A stretch of DNA of 64,000 bases from an uncultured Porphyromonadaceae bacterium. GTDB lineage: Bacteria; Bacteroidota; Bacteroidia; Bacteroidales; Muribaculaceae. Below are positions 51,208 to 59,471 of this stretch, in pieces. The stretch's first letter is position 1, and each line of letters opens with the position of its first letter. Under the pieces are notes generated by a model. The model was not told the DNA's origin. It worked only from the letters and a program-made list of their open reading frames with translations, and made no database searches. The DNA lies in the NCBI GenBank assembly GCA_946187345.1, contig CAMHQD010000006.1:1-64000 (forward strand), written 5' to 3'. The position numbers were made by a program, and so were the translations under genes.

Positions 51208-51755
51208 AATGCGTTGGCTTTAAGATATTCTTTGATTTTCTCCACGGCGATGTGGTAACTTGTCTTGAGCGACCCGACGCTCTTGCCGGTCACGGCGGCG
51301 ATTTGCTCGTAGGTCAACTCGTCGTAGTAGCGCATATTGAAGGCGATGCGCTGGGTTGTTGGCAGCCGCAGCAGGGCTCGCTGTAGCAGCAGCGCGGCGT
51401 CAGGACCGTCATTGGCCGGAGCGGGCAACTTGGCGGCGAGTTCGTCGCTCAGGCTGTCGATGCTCTGGAAGAGCGACGTGCGGCGGCGCAGCGTCTGCAA
51501 TGCCTCGCGCGTGGCGATGCTGTAGACCCATGCCATCAGGTCGCCGTCGCCCTTGAACTGGTCGAGTTTGTCGAGCACCTTGATGGCAGTCTCTTGTAAG
51601 GCGTCCTCGGCATCGTCGTGGTCGACAACGATGCGGCGCAGGTGCCAGTAGAGGCGGCGGCCATAGCGGCGCATGAGCGTGGCGAAGCCCTCGTCTCGTT
51701 GGGCAGGGTCGCGCAACTGGCGCAGCAGTTCTATGTCGGCATTGGTTGTGCTCAT
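51204..51755 (-). CDS. ECF-type RNA polymerase sigma factor
   Basis: The ATG at 51755 (MSTTNADIELLRQL) gives 183 aa; the track ORF runs 41 codons further upstream. Region 2 is FATLMRRYGRRLYWHLRRIVVDHDDAEDALQETAIKVLDKL (about 27-67 in part) and region 4 is LLRLPTTQRIAFNMRYYDELTYEQIAAVTGKSVGSLKTSYHIAVEKI near the C-terminus, the -35-binding helix-turn-helix. It recruits polymerase to a small regulon. A coupled membrane anti-sigma gene and a Spy-like gene follow. Confidence 0.93.
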   Translation of the reverse strand: MSTTNADIELLRQLRDPAQRDEGFATLMRRYGRRLYWHLRRIVVDHDDAEDALQETAIKVLDKLDQFKGDGDLMAWVYSIATREALQTLRRRTSLFQSIDSLSDELAAKLPAPANDGPDAALLLQRALLRLPTTQRIAFNMRYYDELTYEQIAAVTGKSVGSLKTSYHIAVEKIKEYLKANAL

Positions 51756-51926
51756 TGCTCGTGAATGGTTTGACTGTCGTTCACATAATAGATGCGTCAC
51801 AAGGCCGGAAGTTAAAATCCGTTCCCGATTTTCTTGCTTCATGTGCCGGCTCATCATTAAAAGAATGCGGTTTTTCATGTTTATCGGCTTCCCTTAATCT
51901 TGGATTGTGGCCCCGCCGGCGGTATG

Positions 51927-51960
51927 GTTATTCACAATTTCAGGGAGTTATTCACAATTT
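51927..51960 (+). promoter_or_regulatory. two GTTATTCACAATTT direct repeats upstream of parA
   Basis: GTTATTCACAATTT occurs at 51927-51940 and 51947-51960, 20 bp apart (two helical turns). Each holds TTATTCACA, a match to the DnaA box consensus TTATNCACA, and shares GTTATTCACA with positions 38-47. They lie about 60-90 bp ahead of the parA -7 box. The rest of the 290-bp gap (51756-52045) shows nothing else notable. Confidence 0.55.
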
Positions 51961-52015
51961 GTGCGATTAATAATGGCTGAATGTGGCAGAATAATGTGTT
52001 TTCTGTATCTTTGCT

Positions 52016-52023
52016 GCTTAAAA
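52016..52023 (+). promoter_or_regulatory. TATCTTTG -7 box for parA
   Basis: TATCTTTG lies 22 nt before the ATG at 52046. Confidence 0.65.
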
Positions 52024-52045
52024 CATAGCACAACTATTAGAAATT

Positions 52046-52807
<762 letters not shown>

Positions 52808-52820
52808 TTTTACGACGAGA

Positions 52821-52867
52821 CAACAACAGTGCCCGCGCCGTTCTGAACGGCGCGGGCACTGTTGTTG
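52821..52867. terminator. bidirectional terminator between parA and hppA
   Basis: CAACAACAGTGCCCGCGCCG pairs with its complement over about 22 bp around TTCTGAA. T- and A-rich edges on both sides let it serve both convergent genes. Confidence 0.85.
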
Positions 52868-52887
52868 TTGCCAAATGCTACTGACTA

Positions 52888-55278
52888 CTACTTCGACTGC
52901 ATCTTGTAGAACGAGCGATAGACAAAGTAGAGCGCGATGGCCACAAAGACGATGCCCACCCACGGCGCCACCTCACGGAAGTTCTCGCTGATGGCAATCT
53001 CCATAGCCAACACGCCAAACAGGGTGGTGAACTTGATAATCGGGTTCAGAGCCACGCTCGACGTGTCCTTGAACGGGTCGCCAACAGTGTCGCCCACGAC
53101 GCTCGCGTCGTGCAACTCGGTGCCCTTGGCCTTGAGGTCAACCTCAACAACCTTCTTGGCATTGTCCCACGCGCCGCCGGCGTCGGCCATAAACACGGCC
53201 TGGAACAGACCGAACACGGCAATCGAAATCAAGTAACTCACAAACAGGCACACCGCCGCGTTGCCGCCGATGCTCGCCGGTGACGACAGGCACGCGAAGC
53301 CTAACGCGAAGCAGAAGATGGCGATGAAGATGTTAATCATACCCTTCTGGGCATACTCGGTGCAGATGCGCACCACCTCCATGCTCTTGCCGGCATCGGC
53401 TTTCTTGGGCGCGTTCAGGTCAAGGTTGATGTTGTCCTTGATAAACTCCACGGCGCGGTTGGCACCCGTGGTGACGGCCTGCATCGACGAGCCGGTGAAC
53501 CAGTAGATCACACAGCCGCCCAGGATAAAGCCCAGGATAGAGTAGGGGTTGAGCAGGTTGAGCACGCTCTCGGGCTGGATGCCCAGCGTGGACTGGATGA
53601 GCAGGATGAGCGAGAAAATCATCGTCGTCGCGCCGGCCACGGCGGTGCCGATGAGCACCGGTTTGGCGGTCGCCTTAAAGGTGTTGCCCGCGCCATCGTT
53701 GGCCTCGAGGTAATACTTCGCCTTCTCAAAGTCGGGCTTGAAGCCAAACTCCGCCTCAATCTCCTTGGAGGCCTTGTCGACGTCGTCCTCGATCAGCGAC
53801 AACTCATAGACGCTCTGCGCATTGTCGGTCACCGGACCGTAACTGTCCACAGCGATGGTTACCGGACCCATGCCCAGCATACCGAAGGCCACCAGACCAA
53901 AGGCGAAGATGGCGGGGTAGTTGCCCAGCAGGGCCCCCATTTCATAGTAGGAACTGGCCATATAAGCCAGCAGCATCAGCGCGAAGAATACAAAGCCGGT
54001 CCAGAACGAGCCGAAGTTGCCGCTCACGAGACCCGAGAGGATATTCAGCGAGGCGCCGCCCTGCTGCGACGTCTTGACCACTTCGCCCACATGGGCGCTG
54101 GTGGGTGAGGTGTAGAGTTTGGTGAACTCGGGGATGAGCGCCGCGCCCAGCGTGCCGCACGAGATAATGGTCGCCAGACCGACCCACCAGTTGCTGCCCA
54201 GGTGCTCGAGCAGGAAATAACTGGCGGCATAAGTGGCGGCAATCGAGAGGATCGACGTGATCCACACCAGTGAGGTGAGTGGCTTCTCAAAGTCGAGGTC
54301 ATCGGCACCGCTATAGCGGGCCTTGCTGATGATACCATTTATATAATAGGCTACCACGCTTGCCACGACGCCAAGAATGCGCATCACGAAAATCCACACT
54401 AACAGGTCCACTTGGAACTGAGGCGGCACGGCGAGCAGGATAAACGACACTAAAGCAACGCCGGTCACGCCGTAGGTCTCAAAACCGTCGGCGGTCGGGC
54501 CGATGCTGTCGCCGGCGTTGTCGCCGGTGCAGTCGGCAATCACACCCGGGTTGCGCGGGTCGTCCTCGCCAATCTTGAACACAACCTTCATCAGGTCGCT
54601 GCCGATGTCGGCAATCTTGGTGAAGATGCCGCCGGCGATGCGCAGCGCGCTGGCGCCGAGGCTCTCACCGATGGCAAAGCCGATAAAGCAACTGCCGGCC
54701 AAATCGCCCGGCATAAACATCAAGATGACAAGCATCAGCACCAATTCCACACAAATCAGCACGATGCCGATGCTCATGCCGGCCGTGAGCGGAATGTTCA
54801 GCAGGTCAAGAGGGCGGCGGCGCAGTGAGGCGAACGCCATGCGTGAGTTGGCGTAGGTGTTCATGCGCACTCCGAACCATGCCACGCCGTAAGAGCCGAG
54901 CACGCCGATGACGGTCCAACCCAAAATCAGCGCCACTTTCCATGCCTCCATTCCCTCGAGCAACCCGAAGTAGAGCACGACAGCGGCACCGATAAAGAGG
55001 AAGAGCACACCCAGGAACTTGCCCTGTTGCTTGAGGTAGGTGGCGCACGTCTTGAAAATAACGTCACCTATCTCCAGCATGGACTTGTGTGCCTTGAGGC
55101 GGCTCACGCGGTTAAACTGCCAGAAACCGAACAGCAGGCCGAGCACGACCACTGCAAAGCCCCAGTATAGCACCGTCGCCTTGTCGGCGAAGTCGGCGGG
55201 CATCTTCAGGTCGGCTTCACTTGCCATCATTGCCAGCGGCGCGCAGCCCGCCAGCATTGTCATAATTAGTTTTCTCAT
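52888..55278 (-). CDS. hppA: membrane-bound ion-pumping pyrophosphatase
   Basis: The ATG at 55278 gives 796 aa; the track ORF starts upstream of the -7 box. The protein has about 16 helices. Catalytic motifs: DIGSDLMKVVFKIGEDDPRNPGVIADCTGDNAGDSIG with the substrate aspartates, and late segments such as GGAWDNAKKVVE and DTVGDPFKDTSS. It couples PPi hydrolysis to H+ or Na+ export. The residue that separates K+-dependent (Ala) from K+-independent (Lys) enzymes appears as Lys in GNTFKATAKP, suggesting K+ independence. The N-terminus bears an added signal-like helix. Confidence 0.95.
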   Translation of the reverse strand: MRKLIMTMLAGCAPLAMMASEADLKMPADFADKATVLYWGFAVVVLGLLFGFWQFNRVSRLKAHKSMLEIGDVIFKTCATYLKQQGKFLGVLFLFIGAAVVLYFGLLEGMEAWKVALILGWTVIGVLGSYGVAWFGVRMNTYANSRMAFASLRRRPLDLLNIPLTAGMSIGIVLICVELVLMLVILMFMPGDLAGSCFIGFAIGESLGASALRIAGGIFTKIADIGSDLMKVVFKIGEDDPRNPGVIADCTGDNAGDSIGPTADGFETYGVTGVALVSFILLAVPPQFQVDLLVWIFVMRILGVVASVVAYYINGIISKARYSGADDLDFEKPLTSLVWITSILSIAATYAASYFLLEHLGSNWWVGLATIISCGTLGAALIPEFTKLYTSPTSAHVGEVVKTSQQGGASLNILSGLVSGNFGSFWTGFVFFALMLLAYMASSYYEMGALLGNYPAIFAFGLVAFGMLGMGPVTIAVDSYGPVTDNAQSVYELSLIEDDVDKASKEIEAEFGFKPDFEKAKYYLEANDGAGNTFKATAKPVLIGTAVAGATTMIFSLILLIQSTLGIQPESVLNLLNPYSILGFILGGCVIYWFTGSSMQAVTTGANRAVEFIKDNINLDLNAPKKADAGKSMEVVRICTEYAQKGMINIFIAIFCFALGFACLSSPASIGGNAAVCLFVSYLISIAVFGLFQAVFMADAGGAWDNAKKVVEVDLKAKGTELHDASVVGDTVGDPFKDTSSVALNPIIKFTTLFGVLAMEIAISENFREVAPWVGIVFVAIALYFVYRSFYKMQSK

Positions 55279-55344
55279 GTCGTATATTGTTGTTACAAAA
55301 TTAATTAGCGTGATAAAGCCACCGGTTTCGGTATTTCCGGCGCA

Positions 55345-55352
55345 CAAAGGTA
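55345..55352 (-). promoter_or_regulatory. TACCTTTG -7 box for hppA
   Basis: The minus strand reads TACCTTTG about 66 nt before the ATG at 55278, which supports that start over the longer ORF. Confidence 0.7.
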
Positions 55353-55456
55353 GGCATTTTAGCCCAAATAACAAAATTTAAGACTTTAGTAATGGCCTAC
55401 AACAAGGCTCCCTAATGCCTATAGGCAATAGAGAGTTTCCATGAAATCTATGGAGT

Positions 55457-55927
55457 CTAAAACTCGTCGAAGGCTAGCGGCAGCAGGTCGTGGCAACTAT
55501 CCAAGACCAGCACACGGTCGCGTCCCACGAGCAACACCTTCATCGGCTTGTGGCTCTTGGTCTCAAACTCAATCATCGCCTGGCGGCACACGCCACACGG
55601 CGCGCAAGGCTCCTCCACAATGTCATCGTTATGGAAAGCGGTCACCGCGAGTTTAATCACGGCATTGTCGGGATAGTTTGCCGCGGCGTTATACAACGCG
55701 CTGCGCTCACCACACGTGCCGGCGCCAAAGGCTGCGTTCTCCTGATTGGCTCCCTTGATAATCAAGCCATTGTCGAGCAACAACGCCACGCCCACATGGA
55801 AGTGGCTATACGGCGCGTAGGAGCCGCGCGTCGCTTCGCGGGCAGTCTCCACAAGTTTGCGATCCTCGGCACTGAGCTCATCGTAGGTATACTCGCGCAC
55901 TCGGGTATTGATGGTTTTCTCGGTCAT
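55457..55927 (-). CDS. cdd: cytidine deaminase
   Basis: The ATG at 55927 gives 156 aa; the track ORF extends through the promoter. It converts cytidine and deoxycytidine to uridine forms in pyrimidine salvage. The substrate motif is HVGVALLLDNG with GANQENAAFG. The zinc site is Cys of TCGERSAL (with catalytic Glu) and the CxxC of CAPCGVCRQ. The length fits the homotetrameric class of about 130 residues with a short extension. Promoter at 55970. Confidence 0.93.
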   Translation of the reverse strand: MTEKTINTRVREYTYDELSAEDRKLVETAREATRGSYAPYSHFHVGVALLLDNGLIIKGANQENAAFGAGTCGERSALYNAAANYPDNAVIKLAVTAFHNDDIVEEPCAPCGVCRQAMIEFETKSHKPMKVLLVGRDRVLVLDSCHDLLPLAFDEF

Positions 55928-55969
55928 AATAGGTACTGGTTTATTATGTTCGGTACATGATAAAGTGTG

Positions 55970-55977
55970 CAAAGGTA
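55970..55977 (-). promoter_or_regulatory. TACCTTTG -7 box for cytidine deaminase
   Basis: The minus strand reads TACCTTTG 42 nt before the ATG at 55927. It is divergent from the box at 56095. Confidence 0.7.
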
Positions 55978-56094
55978 AAAAAAATATCGTTACACTCCAA
56001 ATTTTTATCAACAAACTCTTTTAACATTATTTTGGATTTGACGGTGTCCAATAATTTTTTCTTGGCAATGTGGCGCTTTTTTTGTAAATTTGCA

Positions 56095-56102
56095 CGCTTA
56101 TA
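56095..56102 (+). promoter_or_regulatory. TAAATTTG -7 box for the GNAT gene
   Basis: TAAATTTG lies 15 nt before the ATG at 56118, so the leader is very short. Confidence 0.65.
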
Positions 56103-56117
56103 GCAACTGAAATTTAT

Positions 56118-57281
56118 ATGAGCGTAGAAATTCGACAGATAGAGCCCACCAAAAAAGCGCTGACGCGCTTTGTGGAGTACCCCATCGATTACCTGTACGC
56201 CGACAATGACCACTACGTGCCGGCATTGGTTATCGACGAGGTGGACACGCTGCGGCCCGACCGCAACCCGGCGTTTGACTTTTGCGACAGCATCTACTAC
56301 ATGGCCTACCGCGACGGGCAGCCCGTGGGGCGCATCGCCGGCATCGTGAACAAGGCCGTGAACGAGCGCACCGGCAAGCGCGAGGCGCGCTTCGGCTTCG
56401 TGGATTTTATCGACGACGACGAGGTGGTTGACGCCCTTTTCGGTGCCATCGAGCAGTGGGCTCTCGACCGCGGCCTCGACACTCTTGTTGGCCCGATGGG
56501 ATTTACCGACATGGATCGTGAGGGAATGCTCATCGACGGCTTTGACTACGACGCGACACAGGCCGAAATCTACAACCACGCATACTATCCGCGACACATG
56601 GAGCGGATGGGCTTTGAGAAAGACGCCGACTGGTTGGGCTTGCTCATATACGTCCCGGACGAGATCCCGTCCAAGATGGTGCGTGTGGCCGACATCGTCA
56701 GGCGGCGCTACAACGTGGACAACATCCACTTCAAGAGCCGCAAGAAACTCGTCAAGCAATATGGCGACGCCATCTTCTCGCTCATCAACGAGGCCTACGA
56801 CAGTCTGTTTGGCTATTCGCCGCTCACCAAGCGACAGATTGATCACTATATTGATATGTATCTGCCTTTTCTGCCGCTTGACGACATCTCGCTCATCGTC
56901 AGGCGCGACGAGGGTCATGATGGCGAACTGGTGGGAGTTGGCATCGCCATACCGTCACTCAGCCGAGCCCTAATCAAGAGCCGTGGGCGCCTGCTGCCCT
57001 TTGGGTGGTGGCACCTGCTGCGGGCCTTCAAGGGCGAGAACCCCGTGGTGGACCTGATGCTGGTGGCCATCAAGCCGGAGTATCAGAGCAAGGGAGTGAA
57101 CGCGTTGTTGTTCACTGACCTCATCCCCAGTTTCCAACGCCATGGCTACAAGGTGGCCGAGAGCAATCCCGAGTTGGAGGCCAATAGCAAGGTGCTCACA
57201 CAGTGGGACTACTTCGAGACCAAGCCCACCAAGCGCCGCCGTGCCTACATCAAACGAATTGGCGGGGAGAGCAAAGAGTAA
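56118..57281 (+). CDS. GNAT-fold N-acetyltransferase-like protein
   Basis: A 387-aa cytoplasmic protein in a Bacteroidota-common family. The N-terminal region (VEIRQIEPTKKALTRFVEYPIDYL) leads to a first GNAT-like domain with GRIAGIVNKAVNER. A second one near the C-terminus holds VDLMLVAIKPEYQSKGVNALLF, the acetyl-CoA-binding region, and closes with YFETKPTKRRRAYIKRI. The substrate is unknown; relatives resemble YghO. A leader hairpin 27 bp after its stop separates it from the next gene. Confidence 0.82.
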   Translation: MSVEIRQIEPTKKALTRFVEYPIDYLYADNDHYVPALVIDEVDTLRPDRNPAFDFCDSIYYMAYRDGQPVGRIAGIVNKAVNERTGKREARFGFVDFIDDDEVVDALFGAIEQWALDRGLDTLVGPMGFTDMDREGMLIDGFDYDATQAEIYNHAYYPRHMERMGFEKDADWLGLLIYVPDEIPSKMVRVADIVRRRYNVDNIHFKSRKKLVKQYGDAIFSLINEAYDSLFGYSPLTKRQIDHYIDMYLPFLPLDDISLIVRRDEGHDGELVGVGIAIPSLSRALIKSRGRLLPFGWWHLLRAFKGENPVVDLMLVAIKPEYQSKGVNALLFTDLIPSFQRHGYKVAESNPELEANSKVLTQWDYFETKPTKRRRAYIKRIGGESKE

Positions 57282-57307
57282 AGAAGTTGTATTACAAGAG
57301 TTCAGCG

Positions 57308-57328
57308 CAAAACGGCCTCGCCGTTTTG
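57308..57328 (+). promoter_or_regulatory. leader mini-hairpin before the four-helix gene
   Basis: CAAAACGGC-CTC-GCCGTTTTG is a perfect 9-bp stem 20 nt before the ATG at 57349, followed by TCTCTCCAAAACTCGACTAA. The same stem occurs at 13959 with a different loop. Confidence 0.55.
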
Positions 57329-57348
57329 TCTCTCCAAAACTCGACTAA

Positions 57349-57804
57349 ATGAAACGATATATATTTTTGACATTGGGCATCGCCTTGAGCGTGTTGTTTG
57401 TCGTCGCGGCCTATTTGGATAGCGGCGGCCTCTATGAGGCACTCTACTACCAGCGCGACTTCAGTCAAGAGATGTACGAACTGGGGGTGTATCCAACCCT
57501 TGCGCTGCTCTCGGTAACTCTCACATGGGGCATTGCCGCACTTTACTACTATGTTATCAACTCGGTGCATTTCGACCGCTGGTGGCACTGGACGCTGATG
57601 CTCGTGGTGGCCGCCGTGGTGACGCCGGCGGCGTGCTACGCTGTGAGCGACGCGGCTCTGGCGAGCGCCGGCGTTGACTACGCCGTGCAACTGGGCCAGT
57701 TTGAGATGCAGCACGTCATCTGGGGCGCGCTGCTATTCATCGTAGCCTCCCTCTCGATGCGCTGGTGGAGCACCAACTGCCGCCACACCCCATTCCCACA
57801 ATGA
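57349..57804 (+). CDS. four-helix membrane protein of unknown function
   Basis: A 151-aa protein with four predicted helices: about 5-24 (LGIALSVLFVVAAYL), 48-70 (YPTLALLSVTLTWGIAAL), 81-104 (WTLMLVVAAVVTPAACY) and 122-142 (IWGALLFIVASLSMRWW). I recognise no family. It comes directly before the tubulin-like gene on the same strand, with a leader hairpin before each, so it may be the membrane part of that system. Confidence 0.7.
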   Translation: MKRYIFLTLGIALSVLFVVAAYLDSGGLYEALYYQRDFSQEMYELGVYPTLALLSVTLTWGIAALYYYVINSVHFDRWWHWTLMLVVAAVVTPAACYAVSDAALASAGVDYAVQLGQFEMQHVIWGALLFIVASLSMRWWSTNCRHTPFPQ

Positions 57805-57871
57805 GAAGAGAGTTGAGTTCAAGGCGTCTATGCCGCTTGAACAGCATCAATAACTAATAAATGAGTGCCGT

Positions 57872-57894
57872 GCAAGGCGGTCACGCCGCCTTGC
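57872..57894 (+). promoter_or_regulatory. leader mini-hairpin before the tubulin-like gene
   Basis: GCAAGGCGG and CCGCCTTGC pair around TCACG. It ends 18 nt before the ATG at 57913 (9 nt before an alternative ATG at 57904) and is followed by CAACGACTAATGACTGAT. Confidence 0.5.
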
Positions 57895-57912
57895 CAACGA
57901 CTAATGACTGAT

Positions 57913-59445
57913 ATGAGACTGTTTCTCTTTGCAATAGGCGGCACAGGGGCTCGCACCCTCAAGTCGCTCACGATGCTCGCCATGGCGGGCGTCAAACCCG
58001 TGCGTGACGACGGCACACCGCTCGACGACTTTGAACTCGTGCCGGTGATTATTGACCCGCACCGCGCCGGCGAGGACATCAAGCGTACCGAGGCTCTGCT
58101 GGCCGACTATCGCCAGACGCGCGAGGCCCTCTACGGCGACCGACGCGACGCCGAGGGCTTCTTCGCAATGCGTATCAGCAGCCTGCGAGACATCGCCGGC
58201 ACCGGTGTCGCCTCACGCCTGCCGGCGGGATACGCCATGAACCTCAGCGCTGTCGAGCATCGCCAGTTCAGTGACTTTATCGGCTATGACACCATGAGCG
58301 AGCCCAATCAGGCCCTCACCGACCTTCTTTTCGCGCCCTACCAGAAGGCCAACAAGATGAACATCGGCTTCGTCGGCTCGCCAAATATTGGCGCTGTGGC
58401 TCTCAATGAGATCAAGGATACGCCCGAGTTCAAGGCGTTTGCCGGAGTGTTCCGCCCGGGCGACCGCATCTTCTTTGTCAGTTCTATCTTTGGAGGCACC
58501 GGTGCGGCCGGCTTCCCCATCATGGTGAAGAACATCCGGCAGGCGGCCTCGCTCGATGGCACCGACAATCGCGACGCCCTCGCCCGCGCGCCAATCGGCG
58601 GCCTCACTGTGCTGCCCTACTTCACCCTCGAGCAAAGCAAGCAGGACGACCGCATCGCCACGGCCGACTTTGTGGTAAAGACCCAAAGTGCCCTCCACTA
58701 TTATAACACAGCCCTCACGGGCGAGCACGACAGCCAGGTAAACGCCATCTTCTATTTGGGAGACCAGGTGCGCTCGCTGCCTTACCGCTACGATCCGGGT
58801 GAGCACGGCCAACGTAATAACGCCCACTTGATTGAGATGGTTGGGGCTCTTGCTGTATTGAAGTTCGCCGCCATGCCAAACGACCGCCTGATGGATGCCG
58901 ATGGCGAACCGTTGCCGCGCACGGCCGCTTTTGAGTACGCCCTCGAACAGGACGCCAACATCATCCACTTCGCCCAACTGGTGGCTCCCACACGGCGCTT
59001 GCTCTATAAGCCGCTCACAGCTCTTTACCACCTGCGCATCTTCCTCCATGACGGCTTCGAGAACCTTATCGGACAAGGCTTCACCCTCGACAAACCGCGC
59101 CTGACGGGCGACCTGATTGCCTCGCAATTCTACCGCACCGTCAAAGGGCCGCTGCTCGACAGTTACGCCGAGTGGCTGGCCGAGATGGACGACAACTCAC
59201 GCAGCGTGCAACTCTTTGCGCGCGATGTGCCCGAGGGCGACATGACCCACGCCGTGCGCGGCGTTGAGCCCAAGCGAGGCTTGCTGCGGCTCAAGAGCGT
59301 CAACATCGCCACCTACAAGGCCGCCATGAACGCCCTCACCGTCAACCCGGACGCCTATGCCACCGCAACACCCGAACAAAAACTCATGGACCTCTTCTAC
59401 CGCGCGGCCATGCGTGTGATTGACTCCAATTTAGAGACTGTATAA
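57913..59445 (+). CDS. divergent tubulin/FtsZ-like GTPase
   Basis: The ATG at 57913 gives 510 aa (57904 is an alternative). The N-terminal glycine loop is FAIGGTGARTLKSL (6-19). The GTP-binding tubulin signature is FGGTGAAGFP (193-202), matching the GGGTGTG loop of FtsZ. APIGGLTVLPYFTLE (226-240) aligns with the LTVAVVTKPF strand of FtsZ. NNAHLIEMVGAL (about 302-313) may stand for the T7 catalytic loop. It is longer than FtsZ and lacks the C-terminal FtsA-binding tail, so it is not the division FtsZ. Families of this type without a division role are known. It lies upstream of an Hsp70-like ATPase gene. Confidence 0.78.
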   Translation: MRLFLFAIGGTGARTLKSLTMLAMAGVKPVRDDGTPLDDFELVPVIIDPHRAGEDIKRTEALLADYRQTREALYGDRRDAEGFFAMRISSLRDIAGTGVASRLPAGYAMNLSAVEHRQFSDFIGYDTMSEPNQALTDLLFAPYQKANKMNIGFVGSPNIGAVALNEIKDTPEFKAFAGVFRPGDRIFFVSSIFGGTGAAGFPIMVKNIRQAASLDGTDNRDALARAPIGGLTVLPYFTLEQSKQDDRIATADFVVKTQSALHYYNTALTGEHDSQVNAIFYLGDQVRSLPYRYDPGEHGQRNNAHLIEMVGALAVLKFAAMPNDRLMDADGEPLPRTAAFEYALEQDANIIHFAQLVAPTRRLLYKPLTALYHLRIFLHDGFENLIGQGFTLDKPRLTGDLIASQFYRTVKGPLLDSYAEWLAEMDDNSRSVQLFARDVPEGDMTHAVRGVEPKRGLLRLKSVNIATYKAAMNALTVNPDAYATATPEQKLMDLFYRAAMRVIDSNLETV

Positions 59446-59471
59446 TCTTTAACTGAAAGTTTTATTGAGCA

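Noticed and set aside
55944-56918. 324-aa minus-strand ORF antisense to the GNAT gene
   Set aside because: No recognised domain; it crosses both divergent promoters and covers the well-supported GNAT coding region.
57913-59445. The division protein FtsZ itself
   Set aside because: Sequence is much longer, the signature loop is FGGTGAAG rather than GGGTGTG, and the FtsA/ZipA-binding tail is missing.
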